From Gemmatimonas phototrophica (lineage in GTDB: Bacteria > Gemmatimonadota > Gemmatimonadetes > Gemmatimonadales > Gemmatimonadaceae): 64,000 nucleotides of DNA. Both the position numbers and the translations under genes were made by a program. Location: contig NZ_CP011454.1 of NCBI RefSeq assembly GCF_000695095.2, positions 3,348,001 to 3,412,000 of the forward strand, written 5' to 3'. Under the pieces are notes generated by a model. That model worked only from the letters and a program-made list of their open reading frames with translations. It was not told where the DNA came from and did not search any database. Every line of letters begins with the position of its first letter. Position 1 is the first letter of the stretch. Positions 24,652 through 31,576 of the stretch are shown piece by piece.

Positions 24652-26337
24652 TCACCGCACCACCGGCACCGTCAACCGGCACCCCTCACCAGCGAACTGC
24701 ATGCGCTGCGCACCCGCCGCCGGCACCCGCTCAAAGCTCGGCGCATCCGCCCCGGCGACCGACAGGCGCAGCGACCACCCCGCCGGCAACTCGAACGCCA
24801 CCGGCCGGATGCGCACCGTCGCCTGGCCGGCGCCAATACGCTGCACGCCTTCCGTGAGCAGCCGCACACGCCCTGAGCGATCGACCGACTCCACGTAGAC
24901 ATGCAGCGCCGCCTCCGGTGCGTCGAGCGCCACCCGACAGACGAACTCCGGCGCGCCGAAAACCGACAGCGGTGCCTCCAACGCGGCGGACTGCCACGAG
25001 ATCACCCCCCGCGCGTCGGATCGATCAGGGGCATCGACGGGTCGCGCGAGCCCAGTCGTCCAACGCGTGTTCTTTCCGGTGGATGCCGAAAAGTCCACCG
25101 TCAGTGAACGCGGGGCACTCGCCGCGGCCGTACTCACCAATTGCTCGCCAACCAGATAGAGCGTGCGTGGTGCGGTAACCGGCCAGCGTTCGGCCGACGT
25201 CCACGCCTCGGTGCCCGCGACATACCACGACATGCGCGGAACCGCTGGGGCATTACGCTCCACCAGGTGACGCCGAAAGAACGCGACCACGGCGTCGAGA
25301 TCGACCGTCGCGCGTTCGCTGTCGTCGCGACGCAACGGGCTGGCGTTGCTGGTGCCTTCGTGCGCCCACGGCCCAATCACCGCTTCGCGTATCGGCATCT
25401 GCTCAACGGCTCGGAGCACCGCGTCGGCCGTGGCACCATCCCACCAGCTGCCCCAGATGCCAACAACCGCCGAGGTCGCGGCCAACGCGGCAGCGTGGCC
25501 AGCGGGACCGAGTGAATCCGCCGGTGGACCACTCCGGCCGAATCGATCACTCCCGCGGCGCACGGCCACGACACTCCCCGCCACATCCGTCGGCGGACGG
25601 CGCTGCTGCAGCGACGTGAGCAGCACACCGGTGCTGTCGTCGTCGATCGGCTGCACCCCGCGAATACCGAGCCGGGCGAGACGCGGGAAAAGTTCGGGAA
25701 ACCTGCCGTGATCAAGCGCATCAACCGAGCGGCTCCATGAACTGACGAAACCCACGTTGCGCACATTGCCGGGCGCGATGATCTCGTCAACCAGATTCCA
25801 CTCCAGCTCACGCGCAAGGACGGCGCGGAGGGCGGGCCGACCAGCCCCCGCCGCCAGCAGTGCGGTGGTCCCCTCATACGACACACCGGTCGCCCCAACG
25901 GCGCCATTGGACCAGCGTTGCGCGACGATCCAGTCAATGACCGGCCCCATGTCGCGCACCTCGCCCTCCGACCATGGCCACGGCCACTCGCCCCCCGACG
26001 CGCCCGTGCCGCGGACGTCGGTCACCACCACAGCGAAGCCTGCCGTTACCAGTTTCTCGACGATTGCCTCACGAGGGCCCATCGGGACCGTGTTGTTCCG
26101 CGTCCCACCGCGCAGGTGGAAGCTCCTCCAATAGCGGGTCTGGATGAACACCACGGGCACCCCGCCGTCCGGAACAACGGGCGGCAGAATCACATCGGCG
26201 GCGATCCGGACGCTGTCCGCCGCCATGATGCCCTGGTGCGTCACGACCGCCGGCACGGCATGGCAGGCAGAAAGGAGTGCCGCCGCAGCGAGCCATGAGA
26301 ACGCCGCGCGTGTTCGAGACTGCAAGAATGCGTTCAC
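24652..26337 (-). CDS. CocE/NonD-family hydrolase (X-Pro dipeptidyl-peptidase S15 type), lipoprotein
   Basis: A 561-residue alpha/beta hydrolase. The lipobox LLSAC places an acylated Cys near residue 25. The catalytic domain shows VVVTDVRGTGASGGEW (oxyanion/strand region), nucleophile Ser153 in GATGVSYEGTTAL, the Asp in IWGSWWDGATAD and the His in VIGPWAHEGTS. The C-terminal ~200 residues form the jelly-roll domain typical of S15/CocE proteins. Family members hydrolyse X-Pro peptides, acyl esters or beta-lactam side chains; the substrate is not predictable here. GTG start. Divergent from a PadR regulator with an A/T-rich palindrome between them, so it is likely PadR-controlled. Confidence 0.88.
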   Translation of the reverse strand: MNAFLQSRTRAAFSWLAAAALLSACHAVPAVVTHQGIMAADSVRIAADVILPPVVPDGGVPVVFIQTRYWRSFHLRGGTRNNTVPMGPREAIVEKLVTAGFAVVVTDVRGTGASGGEWPWPWSEGEVRDMGPVIDWIVAQRWSNGAVGATGVSYEGTTALLAAGAGRPALRAVLARELEWNLVDEIIAPGNVRNVGFVSSWSRSVDALDHGRFPELFPRLARLGIRGVQPIDDDSTGVLLTSLQQRRPPTDVAGSVVAVRRGSDRFGRSGPPADSLGPAGHAAALAATSAVVGIWGSWWDGATADAVLRAVEQMPIREAVIGPWAHEGTSNASPLRRDDSERATVDLDAVVAFFRRHLVERNAPAVPRMSWYVAGTEAWTSAERWPVTAPRTLYLVGEQLVSTAAASAPRSLTVDFSASTGKNTRWTTGLARPVDAPDRSDARGVISWQSAALEAPLSVFGAPEFVCRVALDAPEAALHVYVESVDRSGRVRLLTEGVQRIGAGQATVRIRPVAFELPAGWSLRLSVAGADAPSFERVPAAGAQRMQFAGEGCRLTVPVVR

Positions 26338-26365
26338 GTGCTTGATATGCTATGGGATTTATCTT

Positions 26366-26385
26366 ATATATGATTCTACATATAT
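26366..26385. promoter_or_regulatory. Inverted repeat between S15 hydrolase and padR (candidate PadR operator)
   Basis: ATATATG-ATTCTA-CATATAT, perfect 7-bp arms, in an unusually A/T-rich intergenic stretch between divergent genes. PadR-family sites are A/T-rich dyads containing ATGT/ACAT, and ACAT occurs here, so autoregulation plus control of the hydrolase is likely. Confidence 0.6.
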
Positions 26386-26427
26386 CAACACATTGAACAG
26401 CAGGCGCAACCCCTACCCTGGCCGCCC

Positions 26428-27132
26428 TTGTCGCTCCGCTACGCCGTTCTTGGGTTTCTGACCATCCAGCCGTTCAGCGGCTACGACATCAAGCGCTACT
26501 TCGACAACTCCGTCAAACACTTCTGGAGCGCGGATCAGGCCGCCATCTATCGCACACTGAACGACCTGGAACGCGACCAGCTGGTGAGCTACGACCGTGT
26601 CGAACAGCAGCATCGGCCGGACCGGAAGGTTTATCACATCACCCCCGCTGGCGTCGCAGAACTCGACGCATGGCTGGCCACCCCGGCCGCCCCGGTCGTG
26701 CGTCGCGAGCCGTTGCTGCTCAAGCTGTTCTTTACCGGACGGCTCGACCCCGCCGGACTCGGCACAGTCCTGCAGTCCGAGCTCACCGCCGTCGACGACG
26801 AATTGGCGGCGTTCAAAGCGATCCTCACGTCAATCGAGCGCGACCGCGCGGATGTGCTCGGCCAGCTGGGCGAAGGTGAAGCCGCTGACGCGTACCGTCG
26901 GGTGCTCGTCGGCCCGCTCATCACACTTACCAATGGTCTCCGACTCGGCCTCGCCTATCGCGACTGGCTACGGGGGCTCGGTGAGGCAAAGGATCAGGGC
27001 ACGCTGACTGACACCGCGATGCTGGCCGAGCTTCATCGACTCGTAGACCAGGTCGATGACCATCCGGGACGACCGCCTACGACTGTGGCAAACGCCAACC
27101 ACCGTGCAACGCCAACGGAGACGTCGTACTGA
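26428..27132 (+). CDS. PadR-family transcriptional regulator
   Basis: A 234-residue regulator. The N-terminal winged helix has the PadR pattern LRYAVLGFLTIQPFSGYDIK, AIYRTLNDLERDQLVSY and a wing with RKVYHITPAGVAELDAWL; the C-terminal half is the PadR helical dimerisation domain (LLLKLFFTGRLDP onward), followed by a short disordered tail. Starts with TTG, one codon before LRYAVLGF, which matches family N-termini. Divergently transcribed from the S15 lipoprotein hydrolase across 90 bp of A/T-rich DNA with a perfect dyad; local repression is the simplest model. The effector is unknown. Confidence 0.92.
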   Translation: MSLRYAVLGFLTIQPFSGYDIKRYFDNSVKHFWSADQAAIYRTLNDLERDQLVSYDRVEQQHRPDRKVYHITPAGVAELDAWLATPAAPVVRREPLLLKLFFTGRLDPAGLGTVLQSELTAVDDELAAFKAILTSIERDRADVLGQLGEGEAADAYRRVLVGPLITLTNGLRLGLAYRDWLRGLGEAKDQGTLTDTAMLAELHRLVDQVDDHPGRPPTTVANANHRATPTETSY

Positions 27133-27145
27133 CGTCTCCGTTTTT
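27116..27145 (+). terminator. Intrinsic terminator of padR
   Basis: CGGAGACGTC-GTACT-GACGTCTCCG then TTTTT: a perfect 10-bp stem with a 5-nt loop and U-tract. It overlaps the padR stop codon and terminates only in the plus direction. Confidence 0.92.
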
Positions 27146-27184
27146 CATTATGAAGCGATTTCAGGCCTTACTGAACCTGGTGAA

Positions 27185-28033
27185 TCACCCGAACCGCCCC
27201 GCCACATAATCGGCCGTGCGCGTATCCCGCGCTGCCTCAAACAGCTGCGGTGTGAGCCCGAACTCCACCAGCTCGCCCATGAGCATGAAGCCGGAGTACG
27301 TGGACACGCGCTGCGCCTGCTGCATGTTGTGCGTCACCACAATGATCGCCCGCTCGCTGGCCAACCGCAGCATGAGCGCCTCAATGTGCTCCGTGGCCAC
27401 CGGGTCCAGCGCAGAGCACGGCTCGTCCATGAGCAACACCGCCGGCCGCGTGGCCAAGGCCCGCGCAATGCACAACCGCTGTTGCTGCTCCGGCGACAGT
27501 CGCAGCGCCGACGTGTGCAACCGGTCCTTGAGCGCCTCCCACAACCCCACCGCCTGCAGCACTTCTTCCACCAGCACCGTGGCATCACTGCGCGACAACG
27601 TGCCATGCAACCGCGGGCCGTACGTGAGGTTCTCCGCCACACTGAGCGGAAACGGATTGGGACGCTGAAACACCATCCCCACCAGGCGCCGCAGCTCCTG
27701 CACCGGCAACTGCGCACCAAGCACATCCTGCCCCGCCACCTGCACCTGCCCTTGCACGCGCACGCCGGGCACCAGGTCATTCAATCGGTTGATGCACCGC
27801 AACAACGTGCTCTTTCCGCATCCAGACGGACCAATCAGCGCCGTGATGGTGCGATCGGGGATCTCCACCGACACCTTGGTCAACGCCTGAAAGGCGCCAT
27901 AATGCAGATCCAGATCGCGTACCGCCACCACCGTCGGCGGCGCCGGCACATCCGCCGCCGGCAACACGTACCGATTGATTCGCCGCGCACTGCCCTGCTG
28001 CGCTACCACTGGCATCGCTGTCGTCATCGTCAT
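27185..28033 (-). CDS. pstB: Phosphate ABC transporter ATPase PstB, copy with degenerate signature
   Basis: ATPase of the high-affinity phosphate importer. 282 residues: Walker A GPSGCGKSTLLRCINRLNDL, Q-loop FQRPNPFPLSVAEN, Walker B AVLLMDEPCSALDP and an intact H-loop VVTHNMQQAQR. The ABC signature, normally LSGGQQQRLCIARA in PstB, reads LSPEQQQRLCIARA: two glycines that contact ATP are replaced. Its neighbour has an intact LSGGQ but a mutated H-loop, so together they could form one normal and one degenerate ATP site. The ATG lies one base after the upstream pstB stop. Last gene of the operon. Confidence 0.95.
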   Translation of the reverse strand: MTMTTAMPVVAQQGSARRINRYVLPAADVPAPPTVVAVRDLDLHYGAFQALTKVSVEIPDRTITALIGPSGCGKSTLLRCINRLNDLVPGVRVQGQVQVAGQDVLGAQLPVQELRRLVGMVFQRPNPFPLSVAENLTYGPRLHGTLSRSDATVLVEEVLQAVGLWEALKDRLHTSALRLSPEQQQRLCIARALATRPAVLLMDEPCSALDPVATEHIEALMLRLASERAIIVVTHNMQQAQRVSTYSGFMLMGELVEFGLTPQLFEAARDTRTADYVAGRFG

Positions 28034-28034
28034 C

Positions 28035-28832
28035 TCAGCCGAATTGACCCGCAAGATAGGCGCGCGTTTTGGGGTGCGACGCCGCGTTGAACAGATCCGG
28101 GGTGGGCGCCGTCTCGATATGTTCGCCCATCAAGAAGAAGCTCGTGGTATCACACACCCGCTCGGCCTGCCGCATGGTGTTGGTCACCAGCACGAACGTG
28201 ATGCGTTCCTTGAGCGTACGCATGGTCTCTTCAATACGCGCCGTGGAGATGGGATCCAGCGCCGAGCACGGCTCGTCCAGCAACACCACCCCCGGGTCGA
28301 GCGCCAGCGTGCGCGCCAGACAGAGCCGCTGCTGCTGCCCGCCGGAGAGTTGCATCCCCGACAGCGACAGACGCGACGAGACTTCATCCCACAGGTGCAC
28401 CGCTCGCAACGATCGCTCCACGATGGCATCGAGCGCCGCCTGCTCCCGCACGCCGGCAATACGCGGCCCATAGGCCACGTTCTCGTAAATGCTGCGCGGC
28501 AGCGGCTGCGGCGTGGCGAACACAATCCCCATCCTTCGTCGCAGACGAGCCAGACCGTGGGCATCCACCACCACGCCGTCACCCAAAATTGCCTCCCCAT
28601 CCAACGCAATACGCCCGTCGGCCGTGGCGCCATCAAGCTCCACACTCATGCGATTGAGCGTGCGCAGGAATGACGTCTTCCCGCTCCCCGCCGGGCCGAT
28701 GATGCCGTGAATACTGCCCGGCGCAATGCGTAGCGACATGGGCTGCAACGCCACATGCGCGCCGTAGCGGATCGTGAGATCCGTGACGTCGAGCGCGCAG
28801 GCGCTCGCCGGTGCCTCAGTCGCCCAGGTCAC
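28035..28832 (-). CDS. pstB: Phosphate ABC transporter ATPase PstB, copy with altered H-loop
   Basis: 265 residues: Walker A GPAGSGKTSFLRTLNRM, canonical signature LSGGQQQRLCLARTL and Walker B GVVLLDEPCSALDP. The H-loop, VTHNM in PstB, is VTNTM here: the His that contacts the ATP gamma-phosphate is Asn. The Q-loop region is FATPQPLPRSIYEN instead of FQxPxPFP, so the Q-loop Gln is also displaced. GTG start overlaps the pstA stop by GTGA; a longer in-frame extension upstream lies inside pstA and is spurious. Divergence from the adjacent copy argues against a recent duplication. Confidence 0.93.
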   Translation of the reverse strand: MTWATEAPASACALDVTDLTIRYGAHVALQPMSLRIAPGSIHGIIGPAGSGKTSFLRTLNRMSVELDGATADGRIALDGEAILGDGVVVDAHGLARLRRRMGIVFATPQPLPRSIYENVAYGPRIAGVREQAALDAIVERSLRAVHLWDEVSSRLSLSGMQLSGGQQQRLCLARTLALDPGVVLLDEPCSALDPISTARIEETMRTLKERITFVLVTNTMRQAERVCDTTSFFLMGEHIETAPTPDLFNAASHPKTRAYLAGQFG

Positions 28833-29746
28833 CGATACCGCCGCGTCATGCGGTGCATCAGGCTGTACGCCATGATATTGAGCAGCAGGATCGTCACCAC
28901 CAGCACGGCCGCCGTGCCGTACGCCTTCTCGTCGGAAATCCCTTCCATGGTGAGCGTGTAGAAGTGCACACTCATGGTACGGGTGGACGAGAACAGCGAC
29001 GTGGGCATCTCCAGCGCCACGCCGGCCGTAAAAATCACCGCCGCCGTTTCGCTGATCGCGCGCCCCACGCCCAGTACCACGCCCGTGGCCACACCCGGCG
29101 CCGCCACGGGCAACACCACCGTGCGTATGGCGTCCCACTTGCTGGCCCCCAGCGACTGCGCCACATGCCGGAATTCCCGCGGCACCGCCCGCAGCGCCTC
29201 TTCGGCGGTGCGAATGATCGTGGGCAGAATCATTGCACCGAGCGTGAGGCCGCCGGAAAGAATGGACCATCCCAACCCCAACGTGGTGACAAAGAATGCG
29301 AAACCAAACAGACCGAAGATGATGGACGGCACTCCGGCCAGGCTTTCCGTACCACTCCGGATAATCCGCGACACGCGCCCCTCCGCCGTGTACTCGGCCA
29401 GGTAAATCGCCGCCCCCAGCCCTATCGGTGTTGCCAGCAGCACGCCGGCTGCGGTGACATACAGCGTGCCCACAATCATGGGCCAAATGCCGCCTTCAGC
29501 ACCCGACCGACTGGGCGCCTGGCTCAGGAAGTCCCACGTGACCTGCGAGAGGCCGCGCTGCATGACGAAGACGATAATGAGCACCAGCAACGCCAGCGTA
29601 AGCAACGTGGCCGACCACAAAGCCACGGTCGCCACGCGCTGTACCAGCAACGCGCGACCGGTTGATGGCGCCGTGGGACCGCCGGGATTGCGAACCGCCT
29701 CCGAAAACGCCGGCGACGTTGGTCGCGACATCGTTGGCACCGTCAT
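28829..29746 (-). CDS. pstA: Phosphate ABC transporter permease PstA
   Basis: 305-residue inner-membrane permease with about six hydrophobic helices. Family features: GGIWPMIVGTLYVTAAGVLL, ATPIGLGAAIYLAEY, SLAGVPSIIFGLFGFAFFV and the EAA coupling loop around AEEALRAVPREFRHVAQSLG then ASKWDAIRTVVLP. An N-terminal cytoplasmic extension of ~35 residues is somewhat longer than usual. Overlaps pstC by ATGA upstream and the second pstB by GTGA downstream. Confidence 0.96.
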   Translation of the reverse strand: MTVPTMSRPTSPAFSEAVRNPGGPTAPSTGRALLVQRVATVALWSATLLTLALLVLIIVFVMQRGLSQVTWDFLSQAPSRSGAEGGIWPMIVGTLYVTAAGVLLATPIGLGAAIYLAEYTAEGRVSRIIRSGTESLAGVPSIIFGLFGFAFFVTTLGLGWSILSGGLTLGAMILPTIIRTAEEALRAVPREFRHVAQSLGASKWDAIRTVVLPVAAPGVATGVVLGVGRAISETAAVIFTAGVALEMPTSLFSSTRTMSVHFYTLTMEGISDEKAYGTAAVLVVTILLLNIMAYSLMHRMTRRYR

Positions 29747-30591
29747 GTGTGCCCCGTACGTCGCGCCCGCCCGGCGAGTGCATTCAAGCCGAGCGTAACG
29801 ACGAACAGCACAATGCCCGTGGCAAAAAGCGCCTGCTCATGCTCTCCCGAGGCATATCCCATTTCAAGCGCGATGTTGGCGGTGAGGGTACGCACCGGGT
29901 CGAGCAGGGACCCCGGAATGAGCACACTGTTGCCCGCCACCATGATGACCGCCATGGTTTCGCCCACGGCACGCCCCATGCCGAGGATGACGCCGGCCAC
30001 AATGCCCGTGCGTGCCGCCGGCAGCACCACGCCAACGATGGTTTGCCATTGCGTGGCGCCCAGCGCATACGATCCATCGCGATAGGCACGCGGCACCGCC
30101 TCGATGGCATCTATGCTGATGCCAATGATCGTGGGGAGCACCATGATGGCCAGCAGAATGGAGGCCGCCAGCGCGGAATACCCGCTGCCGCCCAGCCATG
30201 CCTGCTCGCGGATGAACGGCACCAGCAGTTCCATCCCAATGAAGCCGTACACGACCGACGGGATGCCCGCGAGCAACTCGATCATGGGTTTGAGCAGACG
30301 GCGCCACTTTTTGGACGCCAGTTCCGCCAGCGTCACCGCGCACGCCAACCCCAGCGGCACGCCCATGAGCAACGCCCCCACGGTCACCATGGCAGACCCG
30401 GCAATCATGGGGAGCAATCCGAACTGCCCCTTAGTGGGCGCCCACGTCGCGCCGGCGATCATGTTGAGTACGCCGTGGTTCACGAACACGGGCAAGCCTT
30501 CGCGCGCAATGAACAGCGCAATCAGCGCCAGCGTCCCCACGGCACTCATGGCGCAGAGCAGGAGGATGCGTTCAATCAGCTTGTCTCGCAT
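29743..30591 (-). CDS. pstC: Phosphate ABC transporter permease PstC
   Basis: 282-residue permease partner of PstA. Six hydrophobic segments; diagnostic stretches are LLPMIAGSAMVTVGALLMGV, IELLAGIPSVVYGFIGM and the coupling loop AIEAVPRAYRDGSYALGATQ followed by WQTIVGVVLPAARTGIVAG. Seven bases separate it from the pstS stop upstream, and it overlaps pstA by ATGA, so the whole set is one transcript. Confidence 0.96.
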   Translation of the reverse strand: MRDKLIERILLLCAMSAVGTLALIALFIAREGLPVFVNHGVLNMIAGATWAPTKGQFGLLPMIAGSAMVTVGALLMGVPLGLACAVTLAELASKKWRRLLKPMIELLAGIPSVVYGFIGMELLVPFIREQAWLGGSGYSALAASILLAIMVLPTIIGISIDAIEAVPRAYRDGSYALGATQWQTIVGVVLPAARTGIVAGVILGMGRAVGETMAVIMVAGNSVLIPGSLLDPVRTLTANIALEMGYASGEHEQALFATGIVLFVVTLGLNALAGRARRTGHT

Positions 30592-30598
30592 CTGATGC

Positions 30599-31411
30599 TC
30601 AGGGCGTCAGCGAGACAGGAGCCAACCCTTCATCGCGGGCAATCTGCTGCCCACGCGGCGACAAGACAAAATCGAGAAACTGTCGCGCCGCGCCCGTGAC
30701 TTCACCGCGCGACACAAAGAGGAACGGTCGCTGCAGCCGGTATTGGCCACTGGCAATCGTGAATTCCGAAGGCACCACACCCTCAATCGCCAACGCCCGC
30801 ACGCGGGCATCCACCTGACTGAACGTCACATAGCCGATGGCCTGGGGATCTTCTGCCACCATTTTCCGCAGGCCGCCCGAGTACGCCGTCACCAGCGCCC
30901 GTACATCAATGGAGTGACCGTCCGTCAGCACCAGATGTTCAAAGGCATCACGGGTGCCTGAGCCTTCTTCCCGCGTGATCACCGTAATGGGGAGGTCCGC
31001 ACCACCCAGGGCGCGCCACGAGCGGATTTGTCCGGTGTAAATCGCGCGCAACTGCGCGAGCGACAGTGCCGTGAGCGGATTCGTGGCATGAACAATGACA
31101 GCAATGCCGTCACGGGCCACCGTAATGGCCTGCAGCCCCGCTGCTTCCTCCGCATCCAATGCCCGAGAACTCATACCTAGCTGTGCGGTTCCCTGACGGG
31201 CGGCCCGGATGCCGGCCGTGGAGCCACCCGCCTGTACCGTCACGTGGCTGCTGCCACTGGCACCGGCATAGACCTCCGCCCACCGTTCTGCAAACGGTTG
31301 TACCGACGTGGAACCAGCCAAAACGACGTTCGTTGCCGGGAGCGGACGAGCGCCGCTGCCCGAACACGCCGACAACAAGACCAGCAAAAGAGCAGGCGGG
31401 GAAATCCGCAT
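30599..31411 (-). CDS. pstS: Phosphate-binding lipoprotein PstS
   Basis: Periplasmic phosphate receptor, about 270 residues, with lipobox LLSACSG. Ligand-loop features of the family: VVLAGSTSVQPFAERWAE, AGGSTAGIRAARQGTAQLGM then SSR, REEGSGTRDAFEHLVL (the SGTRDAF phosphate-contacting loop) and IGYVTFSQVD. First gene of pstS-C-A-B-B. No phoU, phoR or phoB is visible in the window. A GTCACG direct repeat with 11-bp period lies about 55 bp upstream, a possible Pho box. An ATG four codons upstream is an alternative start. Confidence 0.95.
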   Translation of the reverse strand: MRISPPALLLVLLSACSGSGARPLPATNVVLAGSTSVQPFAERWAEVYAGASGSSHVTVQAGGSTAGIRAARQGTAQLGMSSRALDAEEAAGLQAITVARDGIAVIVHATNPLTALSLAQLRAIYTGQIRSWRALGGADLPITVITREEGSGTRDAFEHLVLTDGHSIDVRALVTAYSGGLRKMVAEDPQAIGYVTFSQVDARVRALAIEGVVPSEFTIASGQYRLQRPFLFVSRGEVTGAARQFLDFVLSPRGQQIARDEGLAPVSLTP

Positions 31412-31465
31412 ACAGAAGCCCATCCTCTAGCATACCGGTGAGCGGCCCCCCCGCAGCGCACCGAA

Positions 31466-31483
31466 CGTCACGAATGGGTCACG
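31466..31483 (-). promoter_or_regulatory. Pho-box-like direct repeat upstream of pstS
   Basis: Read on the minus strand: CGTGACC-CATT-CGTGACG, two 7-bp repeats with a 4-bp spacer and 11-bp period, the geometry of PhoB boxes (CTGTCAT-N4-CTGTCAT) though the sequence differs. Position 55 bp before pstS fits a PhoB activation site. Confidence 0.35.
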
Positions 31484-31576
31484 GAGCACCCCGCGCGCCA
31501 GCGTACACCATTGCCCCACTGACTTGTCGGAAAATTCCTGCTCGACCGTTGACCCTTTGTCCTCCATGCTAATCTG

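Noticed and set aside
28833-29486. Long N-terminal extension of the second PstB
   Set aside because: It lies in pstA out of frame; the GTG in the GTGA overlap with pstA begins the conserved ATPase.
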